Shown here: piece after piece, positions 44,688 through 53,959 of the stretch | Position numbering within the stretch: position 1 is the first letter of the stretch | Layout of the letters: each line of letters starts with the position of its first letter | NCBI GenBank assembly: GCA_947495165.1 | Contig: CANLXM010000002.1 | Location: forward strand, 682,001-746,000 | Origin: an uncultured Cellulomonadaceae bacterium | GTDB lineage: Bacteria; Actinomycetota; Actinomycetes; Actinomycetales; Cellulomonadaceae | Reading direction: 5' to 3' | Length of the DNA: 64,000 nt | Translations under genes and position numbers: made by a program | Notes under the pieces: generated by a model | The model's input: the letters and a program-made list of their open reading frames with translations, nothing else | What the model was told of the DNA's origin: nothing | Database searches by the model: none

Positions 44688-46790
44688 TCAGCGCTTGGAC
44701 CCAGCCTTCTTCTTCATCGACTTCTCGCTGACCGGCTCGTCGCCGCTCGCGCGCAGGCGCCGGTAGTAGTCGCGGGCCTCGTCCTGACGTTCGCGCTCAC
44801 CACCGGTCGCGATCGGCGCGCGGTGCAGCCCGGCGTCGAAGCCGAACGCGTCGACGAGGTCCTGCGCGTGGGGCCGCAGACGACGCAGCAAGCGCTCGAT
44901 GTAGCTCGTGACCGTGCGGGCGCGCTGCCCGGACAGCCGCCCGTTGATCAGGTACCACGCCATGTTCTGCTCGATCAGATGCAGGCCGAACAGGTCGCGG
45001 ACCCACGTCATGACCTGGCGCGTGCCCGCGTCCTCGATCTCGCCGATGCCCTTGGTGAACGCCTCCCAGTAGAGGAGGTCGGCGTGCGCGCGGGCTGCCT
45101 CGATGAGCTCGTGCTGGTGCTCGTTGAACAGCGCCGCACCCTTGTCGCGGCTCATCTTCTGCGCGGGACGCAGCGCCTGGGCGACCTCGGCCACCATGGT
45201 CTCGACCCGGTCGGTGAGCAGGTCGCGCTGGGCCTCCTCAGAACGGAGGTGACCGGCGGACCGGCGGGCAGAGCCCTGGTCCGCGAACGCCTGGGCCGCG
45301 CGGGCGATGGGCGTGCGGTACAGGACCGTGTCCGCCGCCTTCTCGATCGCGAAGCGGGCCAGGCCGCCGACGTCGATCCCCTTCATGTCGTTCGCGTAGT
45401 CGGCGAGCAGTCGCTTGCCCACGAGCTGCAGCAGCACCGTGTTGTCGCCCTCGAACGTCACGTACACGTCGAGGTCGGCGCGGAGCCCGGTGAGCCGGTT
45501 CTCCGCCATGAAGCCCGCGCCGCCGCAGGCCTCGCGCGCCACCTGGAGCGCCTCGAGGGCGTTCCACGTCGACGTCGGCTTGAGGGCCGCCGCCATGGTC
45601 TCGAGGTCCTCGCGGGCCTCGGGGGTGTCGGTCTCGCCGCTGAAGACGGCGTCGAACAGGTCGAGCAGCGAGTGGTGCGCGTAGGTCCCGGCATAGGCCT
45701 GGGCCACGAGCGGGAGCAGACGGCGCTGGTGCTCGGCGTAGTCGAGGAGCACGACCTCGTCGGTGTCGGACGCGCCCGTGAACTGCCGGCGCTGGTTGCC
45801 ATACGTCACCGCGACGGTCAGGCCGAGCTTCTGTGCGTTGAGCGCGGCGCCGTCGAGCGACACGCGGCCCTGCACGAGCGAGCCCAGCATCGTGAAGAAC
45901 CGGCGCCCGGGGCTGTCGATCGAGGACGTGTACGTGCCGTCCTCGGCGACCTGGCCGTAGCGGGCCAGCAGGTCCTCGCGGGGCACGCGGACGTGGGTGA
46001 AGTGCAGACGGCCGTTGTCGATACCGTTCAGGCCGCCCTTGACGCCGTCGTCCTCGCCGCCGACGCCGGGCAGGAACGCGCCCGCGGTCCCGTCGGGGTT
46101 GACCTCGCGGATCGGGACGTAGAAGCAGTGCACCCCGTGGTTGACGCCGTTGGTGATGAGCTGGGCGAACACGGTGGCGGCCACGCCGTGGAGCGCGGCG
46201 TTGCCGAGGTAGTCCTTCCAGGCCCCGCGGAACGGGGTGTGGATCACGAACTCCTGCGTCTCGGGGTCGTAGGTCGCGGTCGTGCCGATGCTCGCGACGT
46301 CGGAGCCGTGGCCCGACTCGGTCATCGCGAACGCACCGGGCACGCTCACGTCCATGGCGCCCGGCAGCAGGCGGTCCTGCTGCTCGGGAGTGCCGAGGTG
46401 CAGGATCGCGGAGGCGAACAGTCCCCACTGGACGCCGGCCTTGATCTGCAGCGACGGATCGGCGGCGACGAGCTCCTCGAACCGCGCGATCGAGGCGCCG
46501 TGGTCGTCGGCGCCGCCCAGGCGCGTCGGGAACGCGCGCAGCACGTCGGCCTCTGCGGCGAGCGTCTTGAGCTGGTCGAGCACCCGCTCGCGGTGCTCGG
46601 GCACGGGCAGGCCCTCGATCTTCGCCATCCGCGGGTCGGCGGCGAACGCGCGGGCGGCCAGGCGCATGTCACGCCAGCGGCCCAGGAGCTGGGCGCCGAG
46701 CGCCTCGACGTCGACCTGCGGGGCCGCGACGGCCTCGTCGGGGGAAGCGGCGGACGGGGCTGGCCGGCGGTCGGTGGTTGCGGTGCTCAT
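44688..46790 (-). CDS. fadE5: acyl-CoA dehydrogenase/oxidase (FadE5-like)
   Basis: A 700-residue large-type acyl-CoA dehydrogenase. FAD/substrate motifs AFAMTESGHGSDVASIGTTA and REACGGAGFMAENRLTGLR are clear; the catalytic Glu is in VYVTFEGDNTVLLQLVGKRLL. It introduces the 2,3 double bond in acyl-CoA, the first beta-oxidation step. Length and setting (fadA2, fabG4, htdX next door) match mycobacterial FadE5 (Rv0244c). AGGAG 5 bases before the ATG. A Lys-rich end (KSMKKKAGSKR) is unusual. It is tandem with the TetR gene, 60 bases downstream of it. Confidence 0.93.
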   Translation of the reverse strand: MSTATTDRRPAPSAASPDEAVAAPQVDVEALGAQLLGRWRDMRLAARAFAADPRMAKIEGLPVPEHRERVLDQLKTLAAEADVLRAFPTRLGGADDHGASIARFEELVAADPSLQIKAGVQWGLFASAILHLGTPEQQDRLLPGAMDVSVPGAFAMTESGHGSDVASIGTTATYDPETQEFVIHTPFRGAWKDYLGNAALHGVAATVFAQLITNGVNHGVHCFYVPIREVNPDGTAGAFLPGVGGEDDGVKGGLNGIDNGRLHFTHVRVPREDLLARYGQVAEDGTYTSSIDSPGRRFFTMLGSLVQGRVSLDGAALNAQKLGLTVAVTYGNQRRQFTGASDTDEVVLLDYAEHQRRLLPLVAQAYAGTYAHHSLLDLFDAVFSGETDTPEAREDLETMAAALKPTSTWNALEALQVAREACGGAGFMAENRLTGLRADLDVYVTFEGDNTVLLQLVGKRLLADYANDMKGIDVGGLARFAIEKAADTVLYRTPIARAAQAFADQGSARRSAGHLRSEEAQRDLLTDRVETMVAEVAQALRPAQKMSRDKGAALFNEHQHELIEAARAHADLLYWEAFTKGIGEIEDAGTRQVMTWVRDLFGLHLIEQNMAWYLINGRLSGQRARTVTSYIERLLRRLRPHAQDLVDAFGFDAGLHRAPIATGGERERQDEARDYYRRLRASGDEPVSEKSMKKKAGSKR

Positions 46791-46850
46791 CGGGACTCCT
46801 TTGTCTCCAGCGGGATCGAGCGGTGCCGGCGAGCCGGCGAGCAGTGCGGG

Positions 46851-47618
46851 TCAGGTCTGGCGGCGCCCGGCGGCGTCGCGAGCCAGCAGGCCGATCGGGC
46901 CGGCCCACAGCCAGGCGGTGATCTGGGTGGCGAACGCCTCGCGGTCCGGGGTGCCCGGGGCGTCGCGGTTGGACAGCCACCACTCGCCGGTGGCGGTGAC
47001 GAAGCCGACGGCGCCCGAGGCCCAGGCGTTGATCTGCGCGTCGTCGTAGTTGTCGCCGCCGACCTCCTGCGCGAACGGCCGCGCGAGCAGCGCGACCACG
47101 GAGTGCAGGAACGAGCTGAGCGGGGCGGACTGCGCCGTCTCCCCGCCGCTCGGGGGCGGCGCGACGGACGTGGCCACGGGCACGTTGCGCGTGACGAAGT
47201 AGTAGACGCTCGGCGAGTGCGCGATCATCGCCAGGTACGCGCTGACCATCTCCTGCAGCGCGGCGCGCGGGGTCGAGGCCTGGTGGTAGGCGGCGTCGAG
47301 GGTGTCGTGGATCGCGTTGACCACGGCCTCGCCGACGGCGTTCTGCAGCCCGACCTTGTCCGTGAAGTAGCGGTAGACGATCGACTTCGAGGTGCCGAGC
47401 TGGGTCGCGATCTCGTCCATGGAGATGTCCGGGCCCAGGCGGTGCACGGCCTTGCGGGCGGCGCGGACGAGCTCGGCGCGGCGCGCGGCGCGGTGCTCGT
47501 CCCAGCGGGTCGAGCGGCCGTCGGGCACAGCGGAGGCGTCGGACGCGGCCGTCCTGGTGGAGGGCAGGCGTCCGGTGCTCGTCCCGTGGTCGTCGTCGAC
47601 CGAGGTGATCCGGCTCAC
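46851..47618 (-). CDS. TetR family regulator of the fatty-acid block
   Basis: A 255-residue repressor. After a ~40-residue low-complexity N terminus comes the helix-turn-helix RAARKAVHRLGPDISMDEIA / LGTSKSIVYRYFTDKVGLQ (about residues 50-90). The ligand pocket domain ends TGEWWLSNRDAPGTPDREAF. Placed between fadE5 and fadA2, it is the obvious candidate to control both. GTG start with TACTGT 7 bases upstream; that hexamer is one arm of the operator at 47626-47642. Likely effector: a long-chain acyl-CoA, by analogy. Confidence 0.92.
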   Translation of the reverse strand: MSRITSVDDDHGTSTGRLPSTRTAASDASAVPDGRSTRWDEHRAARRAELVRAARKAVHRLGPDISMDEIATQLGTSKSIVYRYFTDKVGLQNAVGEAVVNAIHDTLDAAYHQASTPRAALQEMVSAYLAMIAHSPSVYYFVTRNVPVATSVAPPPSGGETAQSAPLSSFLHSVVALLARPFAQEVGGDNYDDAQINAWASGAVGFVTATGEWWLSNRDAPGTPDREAFATQITAWLWAGPIGLLARDAAGRRQT

Positions 47619-47625
47619 GAAACCA

Positions 47626-47642
47626 ACAGTATCAGGTACTGT
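47626..47642. promoter_or_regulatory. operator formed by two divergent -10 boxes
   Basis: ACAGTA-TCAGG-TACTGT is a perfect inverted repeat, extended by CC/GG two bases further out. Read leftwards its arm TACTGT lies 7 bases before the tetR GTG; read rightwards its arm TACTGT is a -10 box 38 bases before the fadA2 ATG. A dimer bound here would cover both -10 elements at once. Confidence 0.75.
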
Positions 47643-47680
47643 CGGTGCTAGGAACTAGCGCAACGGAGCGAGAGGGAACC

Positions 47681-49018
47681 ATGTCCAACCCCACCACCAC
47701 CCGCGACGCCTACGTCATCGGCGGCAACCGCATCCCCTTCGGCAAGGTCGGCGGCGCGTACGCCCAGGCCTCCAACCAGGACATGCTCACGGCAGCGCTG
47801 GACGGGCTCATCGCCCGCTACGGCCTGCAGGGAGAGCGTATCGGCGAGGTCGTCGCCGGCGCCGTGCTCAAGCACTCCAAGGACTTCAACCTCGTCCGCG
47901 AGTGCGTGCTCGGCACGACGCTCGACCCCCGCACCCCGGCCTACGACCTCCAGCAGGCGTGCGCGACCGGCGTCGAGGCCGTCATCGGCGTGAGCAACAA
48001 GATCCGCCTGGGCCAGGTGGAGTCCGCCATCGCGGGCGGCGTCGACAGCACGTCCGACGCCCCGATCGCCGTCAGCAAGCCGCTGCGCCGCGCGCTGCTG
48101 GCCGCGTCGCACGCCAAGGACACCATGGGCCGGGTCAAGGCGTTCGCCAAGATCCGCCCCGCGCACCTCGCGCCCGACGCCCCCCGCACCGACGAGCCGC
48201 GCACCGGCCTGTCGATGGGCGAGCACCAGGCCGTCACGACCGCCCGCTGGGGTATCACCCGCGAGGCCCAGGACGAGGTCGCCGCCGCGAGCCACCACCA
48301 CCTCGCCGCCGCCTACGACCGCGGATTCTTCGACGACCTGGTGACCGGCTACCGCGGCCTGGCACGCGACCAGATCCTGCGCCCCGACACCTCGACCGAG
48401 AAGCTCGCCAAGCTGAACCCCGTGTTCGGCAAGCGCCTCGACACCGAGCCCACGATGACCGCGGGCAACTCCACGCCCCTGTCCGACGGCGCCTCCGCCG
48501 TCCTGCTCGGCACGCGCGAGTGGGCCACCGAGCGCAACCTCCCTGTCCTCGCCCGCGTCGTCGACGCCGAGACCGCCGCGGTGGACTTCGTGCACGGCCA
48601 CGAGGGCCTGCTCATGGCCCCGACCCATGCCGTCGCGCGCCTGCTCACCCGCCAGGGCCTGACCCTCGAGGACTTCGACTACGTCGAGATCCACGAGGCC
48701 TTCGCCTCGGTCGTCCTGACCACGCTCGCCGCGTGGGCCGACGACGAGTACTGCCGCACCGAGCTCGGCCTCCCCGGGGCGCTGGGCACCGTCGACCGCA
48801 GCCGACTCAACGTCCACGGCTCCTCGCTCGCGGCGGGGCACCCGTTCGCTGCGACCGGCGGGCGCATCGTCGCCTCGACCGCCAAGCTGCTCGCCGAGCG
48901 CCAGCAGAACGACCCGCCCGCCGGGCGCCCTGCCCGCGCGCTCATCTCCGTGTGCGCCGCCGGGGGCCTCGGCGTCGCCACCATCCTCGAGGCCGCGACC
49001 GACGAAGGGACGAACTGA
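47681..49018 (+). CDS. fadA2: acetyl-CoA C-acetyltransferase (thiolase)
   Basis: A 445-residue thiolase. The acyl-accepting Cys lies near residue 94 in LQQACATGVEA; the catalytic His is in HEAFASVV and the second Cys in SVCAAGGLG near the C terminus, with NVHGSSLAAGHPFAATGGR. It cleaves 3-ketoacyl-CoA, the last beta-oxidation step, or runs in reverse. GAGAGGGAACC before the ATG supports the start. Next gene overlaps by one base. Equivalent of mycobacterial FadA2 (Rv0243). Confidence 0.95.
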   Translation: MSNPTTTRDAYVIGGNRIPFGKVGGAYAQASNQDMLTAALDGLIARYGLQGERIGEVVAGAVLKHSKDFNLVRECVLGTTLDPRTPAYDLQQACATGVEAVIGVSNKIRLGQVESAIAGGVDSTSDAPIAVSKPLRRALLAASHAKDTMGRVKAFAKIRPAHLAPDAPRTDEPRTGLSMGEHQAVTTARWGITREAQDEVAAASHHHLAAAYDRGFFDDLVTGYRGLARDQILRPDTSTEKLAKLNPVFGKRLDTEPTMTAGNSTPLSDGASAVLLGTREWATERNLPVLARVVDAETAAVDFVHGHEGLLMAPTHAVARLLTRQGLTLEDFDYVEIHEAFASVVLTTLAAWADDEYCRTELGLPGALGTVDRSRLNVHGSSLAAGHPFAATGGRIVASTAKLLAERQQNDPPAGRPARALISVCAAGGLGVATILEAATDEGTN

Positions 49019-50367
49019 TGGCTGACACCTACCTCAACTTCGTGAGCTCGGGCGTCGGCAAGACGCTCGCAAAGAAGTTGGGCCTGCCGCAGCCGGCGCA
49101 CCTGCGCCGGCACAAGCCGGGCGCGCCCCTCGTCCCGGGACCAGTCCTCGTGCTGGGGCCCGACGACGGTCCGTCGGACGCCGACGACGTCGCCGCCGCC
49201 CTGCTCGGCTGGGACCTCGACGTCCGTCGGCACCCGGTCTCCGGTGTGCGCTGGGGCGCCGTGGTGCTGGTGCTGAGCGAGGTGACGCACCCCGAGCAGC
49301 TCTCAGAGCACGTGCTCGGCCTCGCCACGACGCTGCGCTCCTTGGCCACTGGCGCGCGGATCGTGACGATCTCCCGCCAGGCGACGTCGTCGGACGCTCC
49401 CGCGGTGGCCGCGGCGCGCCAGGGCGTGGACGGCCTGGTGCGCTCGATCGCCAAGGAGCTGCGGGGCGGGGCGACCGCGAACGGCATCGTGCTGGCCGGT
49501 GACGCGCGCGCTGGCGCCGAGGGCACGCTCGCGCCGCTGCGGTTCTTCCTGTCGGGCAGGTCGGCGTACGTCGACGGCCAGTTCCTCACGGTCAACGACG
49601 CCGACGTCGCCGCCCCGGCCGACCTGGACAAGCCCCTCGCGGGCCGGGTCGCCGTCGTCACGGGCGCGGCCCGGGGCATCGGTGCGGCGATTGCGACGAC
49701 ACTCGCCCGCGACGGGGCGCGCCTCGTGCTGGTCGACGTCCCGCCGGCCGGGGAGCACCTGGCGAAGGTCGCGAACGAGACGCGCGGCACGGCCCTACAG
49801 CTCGACATCACGGCGCCCGACGCCGGGCAGCGGATCCTCGAGCACGCCCAGGCACGCCACGGGCGGCTCGACATCGTCGTGCACAACGCCGGCATCACGC
49901 GCGACAAGCTGCTCGCCAACATGTCCGAGGACAAGTGGGACTCGGTCATCGCGGTGAACATCGCGGCGCAGCTGCGCATCAACGACTACCTGCTCGCGTC
50001 CGACGCCTTCACGGACGCGCCGCGCATCGTCTCGCTCGCCTCGACGTCGGGCATCGCGGGCAACCGCGGGCAGACGAACTACGCGGCGTCCAAGGCCGGG
50101 GTCATCGGCATGGTCCGCTCGACGGCGCCGCTGCTCGCGGACGTCTCCGGCACGGCCAACGCGATCGCACCGGGGTTCATCGCCACGGAGATGACGGCGC
50201 GCATGCCGTTCGGGACCCGCGAGGTCGCGGCGCGGCTGAACGCCCTCACGCAGGCCGGCCGCCCGGTCGACGTCGCCGAGGCGGTCGCGTTCCTGGCCTC
50301 CCCCGGCGCGGGCGCGGTCACCGGTCAGGTGCTGCGCGTGTGCGGGCAGAACCTCGTGGGGGCGTGA
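49018..50367 (+). CDS. fabG4: 3-oxoacyl-(acyl carrier protein/CoA) reductase, FabG4 type
   Basis: A 449-residue high-molecular-weight FabG. The first ~200 residues form a degenerate Rossmann-like domain unique to FabG4. The active SDR half starts at about 208: GRVAVVTGAARGIGAAIAT, HNAGITRDKLLANM, catalytic SLASTSGIAGNRGQTNYAASK (Ser, Tyr, Lys) and NAIAPGFIATEMT. It reduces or oxidises 3-ketoacyl thioesters with NAD(H). Overlaps fadA2 (TGATG) and htdX (GTGA). Mycobacterial equivalent is Rv0242c. Confidence 0.94.
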   Translation: MADTYLNFVSSGVGKTLAKKLGLPQPAHLRRHKPGAPLVPGPVLVLGPDDGPSDADDVAAALLGWDLDVRRHPVSGVRWGAVVLVLSEVTHPEQLSEHVLGLATTLRSLATGARIVTISRQATSSDAPAVAAARQGVDGLVRSIAKELRGGATANGIVLAGDARAGAEGTLAPLRFFLSGRSAYVDGQFLTVNDADVAAPADLDKPLAGRVAVVTGAARGIGAAIATTLARDGARLVLVDVPPAGEHLAKVANETRGTALQLDITAPDAGQRILEHAQARHGRLDIVVHNAGITRDKLLANMSEDKWDSVIAVNIAAQLRINDYLLASDAFTDAPRIVSLASTSGIAGNRGQTNYAASKAGVIGMVRSTAPLLADVSGTANAIAPGFIATEMTARMPFGTREVAARLNALTQAGRPVDVAEAVAFLASPGAGAVTGQVLRVCGQNLVGA

Positions 50368-51272
50368 GCGTGGCGCGGCTCGAGGTGCCCGCGGACCTGC
50401 GGGTCCGGACCGTCGCGATGCCGCGGCTCGGTGCGCTGTATGCGCGCGGTGCGGGTGGGGCGGTCCGGGGCGCGCTGCCCGGTGGGTCGCGTCCGTCGCC
50501 GGCGCTGCCCTCGGTGGGTCACCGCGTCCGGGGCGTGCGCCCCGACGTCGGACACCTGACGGCGTACCAGCACCTGCTGGCCGAGCGCGGCAGCGACGAG
50601 CTGCCGTCCGGCTACCTGCACGTGCTCGCGTTCCCCGTCGCGACGTCGGTCATGGTCGACCCGGACTTCCCGGCGCCGCTGCTCGGGATGGTGCACCTGG
50701 CCAACCGCGCGTCGCTGCTGCGTCCGGTGACCGTGACCGAGGAGCTCGAGATCACGACGTGGACGCAGGACCTGCGGCCGCACAAGCGCGGGGCGCAGCT
50801 CGACGTCGTCGCGCAGGTCTCGGTCGACGGGGAGGTCGCCTGGGAGGGCGTCTCGACGTACCTGGCCAAGGGCATGCGCGTGCCGGGCGAGGCGGTCGAG
50901 GTCGAGCGTCCCGATGCCGACGCACGCGCGGACGCCCCGATCGTGTGGTCGCTGCCCGCGAGCGCGGGTCGCGCGTACGCGGCCGTGTCGGGCGACGTGA
51001 ACCCGATCCACCTGTCGGCGCTCTCGGCCAAGGCGTTCGGCTTCCCGCGGGCGATCGCGCACGGCATGTACACCGCGGCGCGGGCGCTGTCCGACGTCGG
51101 CGTCGCCCGCGGGTCGACCTACGACTGGACGGTCGAGTTCGCCAAGCCGGTCCTGCTGCCGGGCAAGGTCGCGGTCTCGATCGATCAGACTCCTGACGGC
51201 GCGTTCGTCTACGAGGGTCGCAACCCGAGGTCGGGCAAGCTCCACCTGCGCGGCGAGGTGACCCCGCGCTGA
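50364..51272 (+). CDS. htdX: MaoC-like 3-hydroxyacyl dehydratase (HtdX type)
   Basis: A 302-residue double hot-dog protein. The hydratase motif with catalytic Asp and His is in VSGDVNPIHLSALSAK / AFGFPRAIAHGMYTAA (about residues 210-238). It interconverts 3-hydroxyacyl and 2-enoyl thioesters between FadE and FabG steps. GTG at 50364 overlaps the fabG4 stop; a second GTG two codons later is possible. Homologue of Rv0241c by position and domain. A strong hairpin at 51317 ends the unit. Confidence 0.92.
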   Translation: MSVARLEVPADLRVRTVAMPRLGALYARGAGGAVRGALPGGSRPSPALPSVGHRVRGVRPDVGHLTAYQHLLAERGSDELPSGYLHVLAFPVATSVMVDPDFPAPLLGMVHLANRASLLRPVTVTEELEITTWTQDLRPHKRGAQLDVVAQVSVDGEVAWEGVSTYLAKGMRVPGEAVEVERPDADARADAPIVWSLPASAGRAYAAVSGDVNPIHLSALSAKAFGFPRAIAHGMYTAARALSDVGVARGSTYDWTVEFAKPVLLPGKVAVSIDQTPDGAFVYEGRNPRSGKLHLRGEVTPR

Positions 51273-51316
51273 GCTCGCGCTGATCGCGAGCCCCGAGCCG
51301 CGAGCCGCACCAACCT

Positions 51317-51357
51317 CGGAGCACTTCTGCACGCGTTCGCCGTGCAGAAGTGCTCCG
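51317..51357. terminator. bidirectional 17-bp hairpin terminator
   Basis: CGGAGCACTTCTGCACG pairs perfectly with its complement at 51341-51357 around loop CGTTCGC; the stem continues on both sides after one mismatch (AACCT/AAGTT). It lies between convergent htdX (45 bases) and the GH31 gene (31 bases) and is followed by TTT on the plus strand. Confidence 0.85.
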
Positions 51358-51387
51358 AAGTTTGCCAGCCGGGAGGGCGGAGGGCGG

Positions 51388-53838
51388 CTAGAGCGTCAGG
51401 GTCAGCGCGAAGGCCTCGCGCGCGTTCTCGAACGTCGCCGTCGCGCCGTCGAGCGAGAGCGCATCGCCGTCGAGGGTCGCCGACGTCGGCACTTCCCCGT
51501 GCACGACGACGCGGAACGACGTCCGTGCGTGCTCGGGGTAGCCGTCGCCCTCGACCTCGGCGCGGACCGTCACCTGGTCCCCCGCCCGCTGCACCTCGAA
51601 CGACGTCCGCACCCGAGCGCCGTCGTCGGCCGCGAAGGTGAGCCCGTCGTCCTCCTGCAGGAACGACGTGTGCACGGCCTCGTCGCCCTCGCCGGGCAGG
51701 AACACGTGCAGCTCGACCACGTCCGGGTGGTGGCCCGTGGTCGAGGCAGGGGCGGTCGGCCACATCGGGATCACCGCACCGCCGCGGGCATAGGTCGGGA
51801 TCCGGTCCATGGGCGTCGGCGCGACCAAGAACTGCTGGCCGTGGAACCGCTCGCCCGAGTGCCAGTCGTACCAGGTGCCCGCCGGGAGGTAGACCTGCCG
51901 TGCGGTCGTGCCCGCCTCGATCACCGGCGCGACGAGGAGGTCGGGGCCGAACAGGTACTCGTCGTCGAGCTCGCGGACCATGGGGTCGTCCTGGTGGTCG
52001 AACACCAGCGGCCGCTGCACGGGGGCGCCGGTCTCGGACGCGCGCAGGAACGCCGCGTACAGGTACGGCATGAGCCGGTAGCGCAGCTCGATGGCCGCGC
52101 GCACGCCGTCACGCACCGCGTCCCCGAACGACCACGCGTACTGGTCCACGTTCCCGGCGGCGGAGTGGTTGCGGCAGAACGGCGTGAGGGCCCCGTACTG
52201 CATCCAGCGCAGGAACAGCTCGGGGTTGGAGTGCCCCATGAACCCGCCGATGTCCGCGCCGACGAACGCCTGCCCGCTGAGCCCGAGCCCGCCGGCCATG
52301 GGCATGCTGAGCCACAGGTGGTCCCAGCGGGACATGTTGTCGCCCATCCAGTTCGCGGCGTAGCGCTGGATGCCCGCGAACCCGGCGCGGGAGAGCACGA
52401 AGGTCCGCTTGTCCGGCATCTCGGCGAGCAGGCCCTGCGTGGTGCCCATCGCCATGAGCAGCGCGTACTGGTTGTGGTACTTGGCGTGGGACGCGCGGCC
52501 GTGGTCGAACCGCATCGCGTGCGGCTCGATCGCCCCGGTCGCAGGCTCGTTCATGTCGTTCCAGATGCCCGCGAGCCCCGAGCGCACGTGCGCGGCGTTG
52601 AGCTCGCCCCACCAGGCCCGGCCCTCCTCGGTCGCGAAGTCCGGGAAGGTGGTGTTCCCCGGCCACACCTCCCCGATGTAGAGGTCGCCGCCCTCGGTGC
52701 GGCACAGGACGTCCTTGGCGACGGCGTCGTCGAACACCGCGTAGCCGGGGTCGTGCTTCACCCCGGGGTCGATGATCGTGATGACGCGGAACCCGTCGTC
52801 GGCCAGGCGCGCGAGCATGCCCGGAGCGTCCGGGAACTTCTCGGTGTCCCACGTGAAGACGCGGTAGCCGTCCATGTAGTCGATGTCGAGCCACAGGGCG
52901 TCGCACGGGATCTCGTCGGCGCGGTGCCGGGCGGCGATCTCCTCGACCTTGTCCTGCGTGTAGTCGAACCAGCGGCACTGGTGGTAGCCGAGCGACCACA
53001 GCGGCGGCGGCGCGGTGCGGCCCGTGAGCCACGTGTACCGCTCGAGGATGTCGGGGATCCGCGGGCCGGCAAACACGTACTCGACGTACTGGCCGCCCGT
53101 GACGTGGATGCGGTACTCGTCGTCGGGCGTGAAGTCGTAGTGCGAGCGGTAGGCGTTGTCGAGGAACGAGGCCGCGACGCCGCCGTCGGACGCGTGGTGG
53201 TAGAAGAACGGGATCGAGACGTAGTACGGGTCGAACTCCGTGCTCGTGTTGTCCGAGCGTGGATCGTCCGCAGCCTTCTGGAGGGCGAACTCCCCGGATG
53301 CGGTCGGGCTGAGGACGTCGGTGTTCCACAGCGTGAAGTCGCGCCCGCGCCGGTTCTGCCCGCCGGTCTTCTCGCCCAGGCCGTAGATCGCGTCCTGCAT
53401 GCCCGCCCGGCGGCGCACGACGAACTCGTCGTTGAGGGTGGCGTACGGCCACCACACGCCGTCCGAGTCCTGGTAGGTCTCGACGACGGCGCTCCCGTCC
53501 GTCCGGTGCACGTCCAGCCGGAACGGGCTGAAGTAGACCGAGACGACGACGGCGGTCGTGCGCAGGCGGACGACGTCGTCGGCGTGCTCGACCTCGAACG
53601 TTGCCGGGCGCTCGAACGGGTCGACGCACACGGCGTGCGTCGGGTGCTCGTCGAAGCGGCCGCCGCGGCTGATCGACAGCCGTATGACGTCGTCCCGCAC
53701 CACCTCGACCCGCAGTCGCTCTCCCGTGGTCCCGCCGCCACCGAGCGCGGCCTCGAGCCCGCGGCCCGTCTTCGTGACGTCCGCAGCGGTCTCGAACCGC
53801 AGGTAGGTGGCGGTCTGCTGGGCGGTGGGGAACGGCAC
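51388..53838 (-). CDS. GH31 family alpha-glycosidase
   Basis: An 816-residue glycoside hydrolase. The N-terminal beta domains (about 1-240) are followed by the (beta/alpha)8 barrel with WLDIDYMDGYRVFTWD, the nucleophile Asp in GIWNDMNEPATG (near 430), acid/base Asp in GADIGGFMGHSNPELFLRW (near 529), and C-terminal beta domains including LPAGTWYDWHSGE. No signal peptide, so cytoplasmic. Alpha-glucosidase is the most likely activity, but GH31 includes alpha-xylosidases and others. GTG at 53838 with AAGGAG 7 bases upstream; the long upstream frame is antisense to the next gene and was rejected. Confidence 0.94.
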   Translation of the reverse strand: MPFPTAQQTATYLRFETAADVTKTGRGLEAALGGGGTTGERLRVEVVRDDVIRLSISRGGRFDEHPTHAVCVDPFERPATFEVEHADDVVRLRTTAVVVSVYFSPFRLDVHRTDGSAVVETYQDSDGVWWPYATLNDEFVVRRRAGMQDAIYGLGEKTGGQNRRGRDFTLWNTDVLSPTASGEFALQKAADDPRSDNTSTEFDPYYVSIPFFYHHASDGGVAASFLDNAYRSHYDFTPDDEYRIHVTGGQYVEYVFAGPRIPDILERYTWLTGRTAPPPLWSLGYHQCRWFDYTQDKVEEIAARHRADEIPCDALWLDIDYMDGYRVFTWDTEKFPDAPGMLARLADDGFRVITIIDPGVKHDPGYAVFDDAVAKDVLCRTEGGDLYIGEVWPGNTTFPDFATEEGRAWWGELNAAHVRSGLAGIWNDMNEPATGAIEPHAMRFDHGRASHAKYHNQYALLMAMGTTQGLLAEMPDKRTFVLSRAGFAGIQRYAANWMGDNMSRWDHLWLSMPMAGGLGLSGQAFVGADIGGFMGHSNPELFLRWMQYGALTPFCRNHSAAGNVDQYAWSFGDAVRDGVRAAIELRYRLMPYLYAAFLRASETGAPVQRPLVFDHQDDPMVRELDDEYLFGPDLLVAPVIEAGTTARQVYLPAGTWYDWHSGERFHGQQFLVAPTPMDRIPTYARGGAVIPMWPTAPASTTGHHPDVVELHVFLPGEGDEAVHTSFLQEDDGLTFAADDGARVRTSFEVQRAGDQVTVRAEVEGDGYPEHARTSFRVVVHGEVPTSATLDGDALSLDGATATFENAREAFALTLTL

Positions 53839-53959
53839 GGGAGGGCTCCTTCGCTCGGGTCCTCCCAGGCTAGACCGGGGTGGTGTCTCAGTCCTCAGCG
53901 ACCGCGCGTGGGCCTGTGGACGATGAGAACCACGTCTGATCAGCGCTACCGTCTTCCCC

